Source: Oryza sativa Japonica Group (Eukaryota > Streptophyta > Magnoliopsida > Poales > Poaceae). From it: 64,000 nt of DNA. This document shows positions 1-11,755 of this stretch, piece by piece (position 1 is the first letter of the stretch; every line of letters begins with the position of its first letter). The stretch spans positions 5,365,501-5,429,500 of the forward strand of contig NC_089045.1 of assembly GCF_034140825.1 (NCBI RefSeq), read 5' to 3'. A program made the position numbers and the translations under genes. The notes beneath the pieces were generated by a model. The model was not told where the DNA came from and did no database searches. It was given only the letters and a program-made list of their open reading frames with translations.

Positions 1-786
1 GATTCCCACCCGGAGGTTTCTCCCGGTCTGTCCGGATGTTCCGGGTCCCTGGCAGTTCACAAGACTAGTCACCTCACTTTCTTGTGGTGCTTTACCTTCT
101 CTCACAAACATCAAGCATTCTTTCCCATTTACCATCACGCGCTTAGACACAGGACTTCCACCCGAAAACCCGAGCCCGTGTCCATCCTTGTTAGGATGAG
201 CGGTGATGGTCTTGTAAAGGGCATCTTTTGAATGGTATGTCTTCATGCATCCATATTTCACCAATGTGCCCAACCTTTCATTCTCTTTCTTAAGAGCTTG
301 CATAGCATCAATATTAGTACCACAAGAGTTCAAATCAATATTGTAACACCTAGCATAACCATTGCTAGTAGAAGGGTTAGAAGAATTAGAAACCACATTT
401 GGTTGAGAGGTGCTATTCCAAAGAGTGTCAAATTGAACTTCAAGATCTTTATGACTTTTGTCTAAATTAACAAATTTTTCTTGAAGAGTTTCATTGACAT
501 CCCTAAGGCTAGCTAAAGAACCATTAGCCAAATTAAGCTCATTAGCAAGTTGTTCATTTTTAGCACATTCTTTAGCTAAGCTCTCCTCTAAGGCAAGGTT
601 TCTTTTCTTCTAAAGAATAAGCAATTTTTCTTGCCTTTCGAGTGATTGTTCTTTACTATCCAAAGCTCTCATTAACTTAGCCAAATGTTGCATAGCGGGT
701 TTGCTAAAGCTCTTAAGCACATCATCTAATTCATTATCACTTTCCTCATCACTAGAATCAACACCAAGAGAAGTTTGAGAGGGCTT

Positions 787-1929
787 TTAAGTCATCATCT
801 TGCGGCCTTGGGCCATGAAGTAAGAGTAGTGGTAGCAGTCGTCGTCGTCATCACTCAAGTTGTTGAAGAGACGCTCATTGCTTGAAGAGGATGACTTGAA
901 GGCGACGGTAGCAACACCACCTTCTCCTTCAACCTTGTCTTTTGACTTGGGCTTGGGCTTGACCTCAGGATCTTCTTCATCTCCGGAGTACCACACTTCT
1001 GCCATGTGTGCCTCCGCCACATGAGTACGCTCCGGCTTCTTCTTGCCTCCCTTAGCCTTAGCTTCATTTGACTTGGGACAATCGGCAATGAAGTGGCCAT
1101 ATTCGCCACAATTGAAGCAAGCTCTCTTTGATTGCATATTTCCCTTGTCATCATCCTTCCTCCCTTTGCCATAGCCACTCTTGCAAAGAAAGTGCTTGAA
1201 TCTTTTGACAATAAAAGCCATCTCTTCATCTTCACTTTCTTTACAACTTGAATCTTCTTCTTTTTTTACCTTCAAAGCAACTTCTTGATTTTTTATCATG
1301 GTGGCATTCTTCACCATTTGTCTCACTTCACGAGCTTCCTCTTCTTGCATCTCATGAGACACAATTCTTCCAAGAATATCACTTGGGGTGAGTCTCTTGA
1401 AGTCTTTCATTTCCTGTATCATTGATACAAGAGTGGGATTTCTTGGACCAAATGCACAGAGAAGTCTCTTGACCACAAAGTGATTTGTCATGTCCACACT
1501 CCCAAGTCCTTTAATCTTGTTGACAAGGATCATCATCCTATCATACATCTGTTGTGATGTCTCCTTATCATCCATCACAAATCTTCCAAGCCTTCCTTCC
1601 AATAATTCAATCTTGGCCTCACGAACGGCGGGAGATCCCTCATGAGCCAATTGCAAATTATCCCACATCTCCTTGGCCTTCTCAAGTCCATCAACCTTGT
1701 TGAACTCATCCGAACTCAAGGCGGAGAGAATTGCATTGGAAGCTTGGGCATTGCGGTGGATGAGTTGCTCTTGCTCCGAAGTGAGCTCCATGTCATCATG
1801 GGGTATATCAATACCTGTACAAACAACTTTCCAAATACTTGGATGCAAAGAGATTAAATGCAACTTCATCTTGTGCTTCCAAGCGGCATAGTATGTCCCA
1901 TCAAATTGAGGAGCACGCCCGGAAGGCAC
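787..1929 (-). CDS. Gag-like polyprotein segment of the Sirevirus-type Copia element
   Basis: About 380 residues belonging to the element above, not a host gene. The N-terminus reads like the Copia gag N-terminal domain (start near 'FDGTYYAAWKHKMKLHL'), followed by the UBN2-type Gag core (about residues 55-200, with 'EMWDNLQLAHEG' and 'YDRMMILVNKIKGLG'). Near residue 270 there is a CCHC zinc knuckle, 'CFNCGEYGHFIADCP', which in Gag proteins binds nucleic acid. A lysine-rich and acidic stretch follows. It sits directly downstream of the LTR and primer-binding site, as expected. Its role would be particle formation and RNA packaging. Treated as a fossil part. Confidence 0.85.
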   Translation of the reverse strand: MPSGRAPQFDGTYYAAWKHKMKLHLISLHPSIWKVVCTGIDIPHDDMELTSEQEQLIHRNAQASNAILSALSSDEFNKVDGLEKAKEMWDNLQLAHEGSPAVREAKIELLEGRLGRFVMDDKETSQQMYDRMMILVNKIKGLGSVDMTNHFVVKRLLCAFGPRNPTLVSMIQEMKDFKRLTPSDILGRIVSHEMQEEEAREVRQMVKNATMIKNQEVALKVKKEEDSSCKESEDEEMAFIVKRFKHFLCKSGYGKGRKDDDKGNMQSKRACFNCGEYGHFIADCPKSNEAKAKGGKKKPERTHVAEAHMAEVWYSGDEEDPEVKPKPKSKDKVEGEGGVATVAFKSSSSSNERLFNNLSDDDDDCYHYSYFMAQGRKMMT

Positions 1930-2115
1930 GGAGACAAAGTTGTGAGAGGGAATGGTAAGTTTGCTGTAATCAAAAGGTATAGTAGCTCCCTTGTGTGGTG
2001 GAGTTCCCTTGCTGCTTGCTTCATCTTCATTTCTATTTTCCCCGTTCTTTCCCCCTAAGTCTTCATCTTCAAAGCGGTGAAGCTTGAATCAAGAGCACTA
2101 GGCTCTGATACCAAT

Positions 2116-3542
2116 TGAACGTGCAGAGATGTAGCCTAGAGGGGGGGGTGAATAGGCTTTCCTGAAATTTTCTCAACAATCGCAGCGGTTAAATTGACAG
2201 GGCCCGGAACCTCCTGGTGATGAACACCGGAACTTCCGGGCAGGATGAGTAGCCTAGAACTTCCGGAGTTCTTGAGCCAGTAACTTCCGGACAGCAGGGA
2301 TAAATTGAAATCTGAGAAGAAAAACGGGTCCTAGGTAGAAAGATCAGGCGCACAGATGCACAAGATGAAGATCACAGAATATCAGCAGATTCAAACAAAG
2401 AACATGCACAAGAGAGACAAAGAAGATTTTTTCCCGAAGTTCGGATCACACAGATCCTACTCTCCGTTGAGGTGCTCCAAAGAGCCGGGTCTCGATTAAC
2501 CCCTTGCCTTACTTATGCAAAGATCTCAGAAGAGGTCCACAGCCTTCAACTCAACACTTCTAGGTCATTTTCTAGAATTGAGTGACCACCAAGATGAAAC
2601 TCAAAATCCCTTCTAGAAAAGGCCACAGGTGCAAGTTGCTCTACCTAGGACAACCTCTGAAAACTAAGCACAAGAAACTTTACTCACTTACCTCATTTCC
2701 TTGCGGAGGTGAGGAAAACCTTCACAAACTTTCCCGGGACATCCACAAGATCTTTGGAAGCTCGCGGGCGGCACCTAACTGTCTAGGAGAAGATCTCCAA
2801 GAGTAATAAGCCCAAGTAACAGCCCACAAGGTATCCAAAGTGCTCAATCAAACCTAATCTTCAAGCCATCTCCAAAACACTCCTACACTCTCATCTAATC
2901 TCTCAATCTCATAAGATAGTCTCTAGATTTGAGTGGAGGAAGCAAAGGAAGCTTCGGAGTGGCTAGAAAACCCTAGAACATGAAAGAACTGAAGTGGAAT
3001 GGCCAAAGGGTGACCTGGGGACAAAATCCATATATATAACGGCTAGGTGACGTCATCTAGCCGTTACTCACAAGTTTAAACTAGAAACCTGCCAGGAGGT
3101 TCCGGGCAAAAATGCCAGGAACTTCCAGGCAGCACTTAGGAAATTTTTTGCAATGAAACGGCGCCCGGAAGTTCCGGCCAGAACCTCCGGGTAGCCCTCT
3201 CTGTCCCGGGGAGAAAATCATTTTTCAAAAATGATTCCAAAAATCTTTTGACTCAAGGATATGACTAAGAGCACTTTGTATACTCTAGAACCACACTTGA
3301 AACCCCTCTTAATAGTACGGTTTTTCCTAAACTCAATTTCGAAAGTGAAAAACCTAGTCTAATAACCTTCAGTGATTTTCGCACTTAGGAACACTCGAAT
3401 TGGGGGGTCTCCTTGCATTCTTAGCCATCACAACTTGCTTTGGGACTAAACTCCTGTGAATAAACTTGATAAACACGTTAGTCCCCTTTAACCACCTTGT
3501 CATTAATCACTAAAACCCACTAGGGGTTTAAGTGCATCTTCA
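2116..3542 (-). repeat. 5' LTR of the Sirevirus-type Copia element
   Basis: The repeat runs from TG at 2116 to CA at 3542 on the plus strand (1427 bp), adjoining the primer-binding site on its left. The start on the minus strand reads TGAAGATGCACTTAAACCC, a form typical of Sirevirus LTRs. It holds several copies of a GGAACTTCCGG-like palindromic word. The junction at 3542/3543 falls in the middle of the neighbouring element's LTR. Confidence 0.8.
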
Positions 3543-3668
3543 CCCCTCTCCTAGAATAAGCAAGGTGGTACTAAACTCCACATGCATGCCATCCCAAGAG
3601 GTGGGCTTTTATGATTTTCTAAAGAATTAATCTTCGAATGGGCCTTAGCCCATCTATTAATTCCAACA
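3543..3668 (-). repeat. 3' LTR remnant of the Tork/Angela-like Copia element
   Basis: This 126-bp piece matches 8107-8227 closely (both hold AGCATGCATGTGGAGTTTAG-type sequence on the minus strand). It begins next to a purine tract at about 3669-3680, as a 3' LTR should. It is interrupted at 3542 by the younger element, so the rest of this LTR lies beyond the left edge. Confidence 0.85.
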
Positions 3669-6600
3669 ATCCCCCACCAAATCTCAAAATCCCACTGAGA
3701 TTTGCCTTTTCCAATGTATTGTTTATATACCAGCGGTTCGATGGAGACCGATTAAGGTTGAACATCCACCTAAAACTCCAAGCTACACTTACTCACAACT
3801 TGAACAATGGACTACGCCTTGAATTGCAAGTCTTGTGCAAGTCTTATCTGGTACTATACCGTCTGTAGACTACCCCTCGGGTGGAGCATATAAGTCATAC
3901 TCCTAGGTCTTTAGTAAGCTTCCTAGAAGATTCACCCAAAATCTCCATAGACTGCGACCAACAGTCAAGCCTACAATGGTGAGTTCTTTCAAGAATGCTC
4001 TGCAGGACAGCATCTTCGTTAATTAAAGCCAACAGAACTCATTAAGGCATAGCCAACCTGCCTTGCAGCTCACGACAGTACATGCATCTTCACTTAGAGA
4101 GGGTATAAATTGGTACTCTCCTCTAGTTTACTAATGGTTTGTTCTTCCCAGATTCTAATTCACGGGATCTCCGATCACATAGATTGGGTTACCACCATAG
4201 TAAAACTCACATGGGTCTCAAACCCATCTCCTTCGATGCATTGTCTATCACATTTCGTGATAGTCCCTTCGTGAAGGGATCCGCCAGGTTTCTAGCTGTT
4301 TGGATGTAATCCAACGTTATAACTCCGGAGTTTCTCAATTTCCTGACAGACTTCAATCGTCTTTTCACATGTCTAGACGATTTCATATTATCCTTAGAAC
4401 TATTCACTTTGACAATTACCGTTTGATTGTCACAGTTCATAAGGATAGCCGGCACCGGTTTTTCAACAATAGGCAGATCCATTAATAGATCACGCAGCCA
4501 TTCTGCCTCAACAGTAGCAGTATCCAGTGCTGTCAACTCTGCTTCCATGGTTGACCTCGTCAAAATGGTCTGTTTGCAAGACCTCCACGAAACAGCACCA
4601 CCACCCAGTGTGAAGACATATCCACTAGTGGCTTTGATCTCATCCACATCAGAGATCCAGTTAGAATCACTATATCCCTCGAGTACCACAGGATACCCAG
4701 AATAGTGAAGCCACAATTCCATACTACCTTTCAGATAGCGCATTACTCGCTCAAGCGCACGCTAGTGATCATCTCTCGGATTAGAGGTAAACCGGCTCAA
4801 CTTGCTCACAGCAAAGGAGATATCAGGCCTAGCTGCACTAGCCAGGTACATCAGCGAGCCAATGATTTGGGAGTATTCCAGTTAATTCCTAGCAATTCTA
4901 TTGTTCTTGCGAAGCAACAAGCTAGAATCATAAAGTTTTAGAGAAGGCTTACTATCAATGTAGCCAAAGCGATTCAAGATCTTCTCCACATAATGGGACT
5001 GCAAGAGTGTAATCACATTCTCACCTCTAATTAGCTTAATGTTTAAGATAACATCAGCTACTCCCAAATCCTTCATATCAAAATTTTGAGACAAGAATAA
5101 TTTAACCTCGTTTATCACCTCAAGGTTTGTCCCAAATATCAGTATGTCATCAACATACAAACACAGAATAACTCCCTCACCCCCACCATGGCGATAGTAC
5201 ACACATTTATCTGCCTCATTGACTGCAAAGCCTGCAGATGTCAATGTTTTGTCAAATTTCTCATGCCATTGCTTAGGAGCTTGTTTCAGACCATACAAAG
5301 ACTTCAACAATTTGCACACTTTGCCTTCTTGACCTTCAACTACAAACCCATCAGGTTGATCCATATAGATCTCCTCGTCCAGCTCTCCATTAAGAAAAGT
5401 TATCTTAACGTCCATCTGATGAACGAGAAGACCATGTGAGGCTGCTAGGGAAAGTAGCACACGAATTGTGGTCAATCTAACAATAGGTGAGTAAGTTTCA
5501 AAGAAATCTTCGCCTTCTTTCTGAGTATAGCCCATAGTAACAAGCCAAGCCTTGTACTTTTCAATAGTACCGTCAGGCCTAAACTTCTTCTTGAACACCC
5601 ACTTGCACCCCACAGATTTACACCCATAGGGTCGCTCTGTCACCTCCCAAGTCCCGTTAGCGATAATCGAATCCATTTCACTACGGACAGCCACCTTCCA
5701 GTAATCTGCATTAGGAGATGCATATGCTTCTGAAATTGACTTAGGAGTGTCATCCACAAGGTACACAGTGAAATCATCACCAAAGGACTTAGCCGTCCTT
5801 TGTCTCTTACTCCTTCGAGGAGCTTCACTGACATCCTCCTCAGTGACATGTTCATGTGTATGTTTAGTTTGTTCTGGTGGTGTGATTGAACTGGGAATTA
5901 CTTCAGAGGGTTGGCTCGAACTACTATGTGTATCCTTCATTGGGAAAAAGCTCTCAAAGAAGGTAGCATCACGAGACTCCATAATTGTACCAACATGCAT
6001 GTCAAGCACCTCAGATTTAACTATTAAAAATCTATAGGCAATGCTGTGATGAGCATATCCTAGAAAGACACAGTCCACAGTCTTAGGTCCCAGTTTGCGC
6101 TTCTTCCTTATTGGTACATTGACTTTCGCCAAGCACCCCCATGTGCGCAAATAAGAAAGTGATGGTTTTCTCCCAATCCATATCTCATATGGTGTTTTGT
6201 CCTTATTTCTGTTAGGAACTCTGTTTAACACATGATTCGAGGTCAACAATGCCTCCCCCCACCATGCCTTAGGTAGTCCCGCGGTGTCCAACATGGCATT
6301 CACCAAGTCAGTCATTGTGCGGTTCTTACTTTCAGCAATCCCATTAGACTCAGGAGAATAGGGAGGTGTCCTCTCATGTATGATGCCATGTTCCTCAAAG
6401 AATAAGTCAAACTCATTTGAGAAAAACTCTCCACCACGATCAGACATAAGCCTTTTTATCTTTCTGTCAAGTTGATTTTCAACTTCTGCCTTATAAATTT
6501 TAAAATAGTCTAGAGTCTCGTCTTTCGTTTTCAACAAGTACACATAGCAAAATATAGTAGCATCATCAATCAACGTCATGAAATATCGTTTTCCACCCTT

Positions 6601-7699
6601 CATCAACACCCCCATTCATTTCACAAAGATCTGAATGTAGGAGTTCTAGTGGTGCCAAGTTTCTCTCCTCGGCAGCCTTGTGAGGCTTGCGAGGTTGCTT
6701 CGATTGTACACAACTATGGCACTTAAAACCTTTGACAATGGAAAACTTAGGAATTAAACACATGCTGGAAAGCCGAGACATCAAGCCAAAATTAATATGA
6801 CATAAACGTGAGTGCCAAACATTAGCCTCATCATCCACACTGCCACAAATATGGTTCACAGACTTATTGCAGAAATCAGAAAGGGAAAAGCGGAACAGGC
6901 CTCCGCACTCATAACCTTTACCAATAAAATATCCATGTTTAGACACGACTACTTTATTAGACTCAAAAACCAACTTAAATCTGTCTCTACTCAGACGGGA
7001 GCCACTAACAAGATTCCTGTCGATAGAAGGGACATGCTGCACGTTCTTCAGCTGCACGATCTTTCCCGAAGTAAACTTCAGATATACCGTGTCAACACCA
7101 TGAACAGAAGCATGTGACCCATTCCCCATTAGGACGGTGGAACCCCGTGCGACCTGATAAGAAGAAAACAATGAGATGTCAGCACAAACATGTACATTGG
7201 TCCCAGTATCAACCCACCAATTAGTAGACTGATTAACTGAAAAAACAGTAGGTAAATTACCATACCCGCTTCCATCTCCAGTGTTGCAAATGGTCACATT
7301 AGCAGACTTAGAAGTCTGCCCTGCAGGTGCCTTCATCCCCTTGCGCTGTGGACACTTCCTAGCCAGATGACCAGGTTGGCCACACACAAAGCAAGTCCTC
7401 TCATCCTGATTAGGATTGTTGTTGTTCTTCTTCTGCTTCTTGAAGTTGGTGGTCTGTTGAGCTTTGTATTTCCCCTTGTTCTTGTTCTAGGCCTTGTGCA
7501 CAACATTGGCACTGGACTGCCCACCATCGCCCTTAGACGCAACATCTTTTTCTCGAGCTTTCTCCTCAACATCAAGAGACGCTATCAACCCCTCAACGGA
7601 GTATTCCTGTCTCTTGTGTTTGAGTGCAGTACCGAAACTTCTCCAAGATGGAGGTAGTTCCGGAGACCTGCTCTCCCGATCGCCGGTGCACGCCGGCGA

Positions 7700-8227
7700 G
7701 CGGGATGGAGTAGTTTACGAGCGACGGGGCAGTACAGAGTAGGAGGCAAACCCTAGATTGATTTCGCGTGTGTTGCGTGAAGGCGGCGGCTCGGTTTATA
7801 TAGAGATAGGTCGCTTGATCAGGGCACCCGCGTAACGAACCGGATAAGTCGCGCATAACTTATCAAGACTCCACGCCGTTTTCACGCACCGGATTTTTTG
7901 GAATGTTTCCAAAACAAAACAAATCCGAATTTCCCGCAGCAAAACAAAACTGCAAAAGGAGGCTGCATCTGCGCAAGGGTGAGGAGCCAATTTTGCGGAC
8001 CATTCGACGCGTAGGCGAGCGAGCGCGCGCGTGTGTTTCCCCTCTTCTCTCCACCATACATGCTTCAAGTGGCTAGGAGGGCATCCTCCCTTTTAAGGAG
8101 GTCCCCCTCTCGTAGAATAAGTAAGGTGGTACTAAACTCCACATGCATGCTATCTCATAAGGTGGGCTTTTGTGATTTTCCAAAGAATTAATCTTCGAAT
8201 GGGCCTTAGCCCAACTATTAATTCTAA
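7700..8227 (-). repeat. 5' LTR of the Tork/Angela-like Copia element
   Basis: The outer end at 8227 is fixed by the match to the 3' LTR start (TGTTRGAATTAATAG). A likely TATA box (CTATATAAACC on the minus strand, about 7793-7803) lies inside. The inner end is uncertain because the matching part of the 3' LTR is outside the window and no clear primer-binding site was found; about 7700 is an estimate. Confidence 0.65.
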
Positions 8228-8498
8228 CATCTCCACCAGTGGAAGCAGTTGTGCTCTCGGACGCTGTCCATGAAGTTCCTTCTCGGTATCGCTTCATGCT
8301 CTGCAGACCACAGCTCCGCTCTCCGCACCAACATGAGGTTACCTGATAGGGTATTCGTAGCAGTGGTTTGGCCATCCGTTGGCTTTGGGCTGCACAAAGC
8401 ACAGTTATGTGTCACCAGTATGGCTACCTATACATGGTTCTGGATTTATTGTAAATAGTTGTAGCTACTACTACAACTTGTTAGCTGAATAATACAAT
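8228..8498. other. Unidentified low-copy-looking segment between two elements
   Basis: About 270 bp between the Copia LTR and the CACTA element. The minus strand is open over about 60 codons, including 'AELWSAEHEAIPRR', and the plus strand is also open, so neither is decisive. It ends in AT-rich sequence with an AATAATACAAT stretch. It could be an exon scrap of a host gene cut off by the Copia insertion. I do not recognise the product. Confidence 0.25.
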
Positions 8499-9575
8499 CA
8501 CTACCGAAGAAACCATCTTTATCCGGTCAGATAAAATCCACAATAGCCTCGGTTGCACTAAAAACCGGGACTAAAAAGAACTTTTAGTCCCGGTTTATAA
8601 GCGCAACGGGAGTATATGATCTTTAAGCCCGGTTCAAATGCTGTCATGCCCCCTGGATCTTTAGTCCCGGTTGGTGATACCGATCGGGACTAAAGATCAT
8701 ATTTTTAATCCTGATTGGTACTATCAACTGAAAATAAATCTCTCACACATCCTCCTCGATTGGCACGGCTGCCTACCATATCTTATCCCCTCTCTCTCTT
8801 TCCTTCTTTATCTCCTCCTCCTCCACTCCTTCTCAATCCTCCTCCTCTTTCCCTCCTCCTCCTCCAACGATTCCCTCCTCCCCTCCCCTCTCCCTCTATG
8901 TCGCGGAGGCCGGCGGCAGGCGGCGGAGGACGTGCGGGGGCGACCGGAGGGGAGGCAGCAGGCGGTGGTGGCCATCGCGTCGTGGAGGGTGGCGACGGCC
9001 GGGCAGGGGTGGCCAGAGGGGAGGCGGTAGGCGGCCGCGGCTGTCGCGTCGTGGAGGGCGGCTGCAGCCGTCACGTCGTGGAGGGCGGCGGCGGCGGCTA
9101 GGTGGGGGAGGAGGCGACCTCTCCCTCCCCTCCGCCAGATCCGGCGGGAGGGGAGGCGGCAACGGCCGGGCGGGGTGGCGGTGGTGGCGCGACGACGAAG
9201 AATTTTTTTTCGAGGATTTGAGATGTATTTGTTTTTAGAATTTGTGATGTATTGAATATGTGAAGTTATCTGTGATGTATTTGTGATGTTTTTTTTTAGA
9301 ATTTGTGATGTATTTGATCTGTGATTTAGAGATGGTTTGGGGATTTCACAATTTGGGGATGATTTGGGGATGTAGTGAAATCAATATGAATGCAATAAAA
9401 TAAAATGAAAAAAAACTATAGTTAATACCAACCGGGACTAAAGATGGTATAATACCAACCGGGACAAAAATCCATTTTTGATCCTGGTTATTTTAACCAG
9501 GACTAAAGATGGACATAGTCCTGGATTCGTAGTCGGGGTTACGAAGCATGATTGAAGATCCTTTTTCCAGTAGTG
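8499..9575. mobile_element. Non-autonomous CACTA transposon, 1077 bp
   Basis: The left end reads CACTACCGAAGAAACC. The right end, read on the minus strand, is CACTACTGGAAAAAGGATC. Both are flanked by the 3-bp duplication AAT (8496-8498 and 9576-9578). Subterminal copies of GGGACTAAA and its complement crowd both arms, as in rice CACTA families. No transposase is present. The middle (about 8760-9190) is a CT-rich run followed by very GC-rich, coding-like sequence rich in Gly and Arg codons, open in several frames. This interior may be captured host sequence, but I cannot name a donor. Confidence 0.85.
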
Positions 9576-9955
9576 AATCTTATTGATACTTGAGTTATTT
9601 CATGGTACTCTATGATATGTATTATGTGTACTAGTTGAGCTACTGTTAGTTGGATCGGATTATAAAATCTTGATACTTGAGTGATAACTGTCAGATTCAT
9701 ATGTATGGGTTATGAAAACTGCGTAAAGTCATACCAAATTGGCACCTATGGGGATCTCTTCTTGTTGTTATTGCCACCGTTCCACGGGTGATGCTAATAG
9801 GCGCGTAAGCGCCGCCAAGCAAAGTCGCGCAGACGCGCACTTGCTCCCAGTCCCACGCGAGCACCTTCCGAGCCTTCCGCTAAAATATGTGTTAGTGCTA
9901 ATCTTTAGCGGTTTATACTAATTGATTTTTTTAATGAAATGATAAATAAAATAGT
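9576..9955. other. Intergenic stretch, no gene seen
   Basis: AT-rich flank of the CACTA element followed by a GC-rich patch (about 9790-9880) with several GCGC words. A short plus-strand open frame (about 60 codons, 9739-9921) shows no family features. I see nothing I can support here. Confidence 0.3.
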
Positions 9956-9959
9956 TGGG

Positions 9960-10215
9960 TTGAAAATTTTAAAATACGAATTGAAAGTTTTCAATGTTTA
10001 GTTGAAAGTTTTCGAATTTGAGTTGAAAGTTTTCAAATTTTGACTTCAAAAGTTTTTTATCTTGAGTTGAAAGTTTAAAAATTTCAATTGAAAGTTTTCA
10101 AATTTGAGTTGAAAATTTTCAAATCTTGACTGAAAGTTTTCAAATTTAAATTGAAAGTTTTCAAATCTTGACTTAAAAGTTTTCAAATTTAAATTGAAAG
10201 TTTTAAATTTTCAGT
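9960..10215. repeat. Degenerate tandem array of TTGAAAGTTTTCAAA-type units
   Basis: About ten imperfect copies of a 20-26 bp unit built on TTGAAAGTTTTCAAATTTGAG. The core is itself nearly palindromic (TTGAAAG/TTTTCAA). Spacing varies, so this is not a clean satellite. Such words occur inside rice DNA transposons; GC-rich stretches on both sides (9790-9880 and 10330-10445) could be remains of the ends of one, but I could not match them as inverted repeats. Confidence 0.7.
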
Positions 10216-10551
10216 ATAAAGTTCATTCGAATTTCAATTTTTTTTCATACACCGTGTATATAAATGATATGAAGCTAATCACGTGAGATAGAAAAGAGAA
10301 AGACAAAAACAAGTCAGACGTGCTTGCTTCCGCTTCTGTGGGCCGGTGTGGGCTTAGCGCCATGCACCGATAAGCATCTCGCGCATACGCGGATGAGGAT
10401 GTGGGCCGCGCGTGAGGCTTGGGCCGGAAACGCGCGCGAGTCGTGCACCCATTAGCAATTTCGCCGTTCCACTGTCCGAGCATCAGTGTCCCCTTTGCAT
10501 TTTTTGCACTCAGTTTGCCGGTGTAGAACCAAGAAGGAAGAGGGGGAGAAG

Positions 10552-11755
10552 TGTTGGTATAGGATCGAACACAAGTAACCAAGCCTACCAGAGGGGGGTA
10601 AATGGTAGGGAAAACCAAAAACCCAAAAACTTTTAGCGAAAATAAAAGCTACCCTCAAATTCGACGGATCACGGTCTAACCGAAGTAGATGTGTCGGTCT
10701 GACCGCCTGGAACACGTCGGTCTGACCGATGTAGATCGATCGGTCGAACCGCCGAGATCGCCTGCCTTCGCCTGTCGCCGCCGCCGGTCTGACCGCCTAT
10801 AAGCTGCCGGTCTGACCGCCGGGATGCCGCCGAACCCGATAAAACACAGATCGAAGAACTCTCAAAGTAGATGACAACTTTATTGCTTCTCTCTGTGTTT
10901 ATAAAGTGCAACAACAGCACCCCTTACAAAAAATCTCGACTAAACTCAAAACCCTAGCTAAACTAGCAGCTCAATTGCTCTCAAAGCGATACCGGGAGAC
11001 ATCACATTCCCTCTCTATTTATACCAAAAAACACTACTCAAAATAGGTGTAAAACTTCTATTTCCAATAGGACTCAATACCCGAAATACCTTAATTTCCA
11101 AAACCGCACCGGCCACATAAAATCCAAAACCGCATCGAAACGGACTCCTCTCCGCTGTCGACGCGTGTCCCGTACGCACTCGGACTCCTCGTGCGCACGT
11201 CCTTCCTGCCGCATGGGCCAGCTGGGCCTCCTACTCCTGGACCAACTCGGCCTCCAGCCAGCTGCCACCGAAGCCCACCGAGCCGCTCTGCCGCTGCTCG
11301 GTGCAACCGATCATGCACACATACACGCTTCACCATGCATCCCTTTTTCTCCTCAAATTTAATCCAATCTCCTTCGTGAACACCAACACTTGCACACACA
11401 CCTCGTAAATCCCGTTGCGAAGATCTCTTCCACATGATGTTCATCCACCGTATGCCATCTCATATCCAACTTCGTCACTCGGTATTTTTGACCGTTTGGA
11501 CCTCAACTCCTCCCTAAATCTAGTCCCGATCCCGACCATTGACCGAAGTTAACCTCCAAGAATCCTGACTCTAGTCACCTTCTCACATGATATCCTGACC
11601 GCACTAGACCTCTGCTCCTCCCTGAGCATAGTCGCGGTCTTCACCATTGACCAAGGCTGACCTCAAGTCACATGCATATAATCAGACAAAACAACCGTTT
11701 CTAGGCACAGATATCACAACCTGACCCACATTAGTCACATGTACTCACACCAACA
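10552..11755 (-). repeat. Solo LTR-like copy, probably Copia
   Basis: The segment runs from TGTTGGTATAGG to CACACCAACA (about 1204 bp), so its ends are inverted TGTTGG/CCAACA as in LTRs. It has a TATA-like CTATTTATACC (about 11015), several copies of the palindrome CGGTCTGACCG (10690-10830), and a G-rich block near its left end like the Sirevirus LTR at 2140. No primer-binding site, purine tract or coding part adjoins it. The five bases on either side do not match (AGAAG against TCCAC), so it is either an old or rearranged copy, or my ends are slightly off. Confidence 0.55.

Larger units (their letters stand above)
1..3542 (-). mobile_element. Copia element, Sirevirus/Maximus-like, right part only
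   Basis: This is the 5' half of an LTR retrotransposon read on the minus strand; it leaves the window at the left. Parts in transcription order: 5' LTR (2116-3542), a primer-binding site at about 2101-2113 matching the initiator-Met tRNA type (TGGTATCAGAGCC on the minus strand), gag (787-1929), and a coiled-coil-rich segment with a conserved 'YKTITAHPNKDG' block (about 1-780), typical of the long Gag region of Sireviruses. It lies inside the 3' LTR of the Copia element to its right, so it is the younger of the two. Its other LTR is outside the window, so I cannot estimate its age. The visible part looks mostly open, but I did not judge it whole. Family by motif recognition; clade is inference. 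Confidence 0.85.
3543..8227 (-). mobile_element. Copia element, Tork/Angela-like, broken and interrupted
   Basis: This is an older Copia element on the minus strand. Parts: 5' LTR starting at 8227 (TGTTAGAATTAATAG) and reaching to about 7700; a short Gag remnant with a CCHC knuckle (CFVCGQPGHLARKCP, about 7345-7390); the protease and GAG-pre-integrase region (about 6650-7300); integrase core (about 6150-6615); reverse transcriptase with the YVDD motif (about 5000-5700); RNase H (about 4210-4740); a purine tract at about 3669-3680; and 126 bp of 3' LTR (3543-3668). The Sirevirus-type element cuts the 3' LTR. Most of Gag is missing and pol is broken, with roughly three breaks. The two LTR ends differ at about 10 of 126 positions (about 8%), near 3 million years at a commonly used grass rate. 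Clade is inference. Confidence 0.85.

Noticed and set aside
8715-9162. Overlapping open frames of 88-128 codons on both strands
   Set aside because: They lie in the GC-rich interior of the CACTA element, are open on both strands because of composition, and show no domain.
9790-10445. Possible Mutator-like element around the TTGAAAG array
   Set aside because: The outer GC-rich patches do not pair as inverted repeats by eye and no 9-bp duplication was found.
10690-10830. CGGTCTGACCG copies as a regulatory operator cluster
   Set aside because: They lie within the LTR-like repeat and are more simply part of that family.
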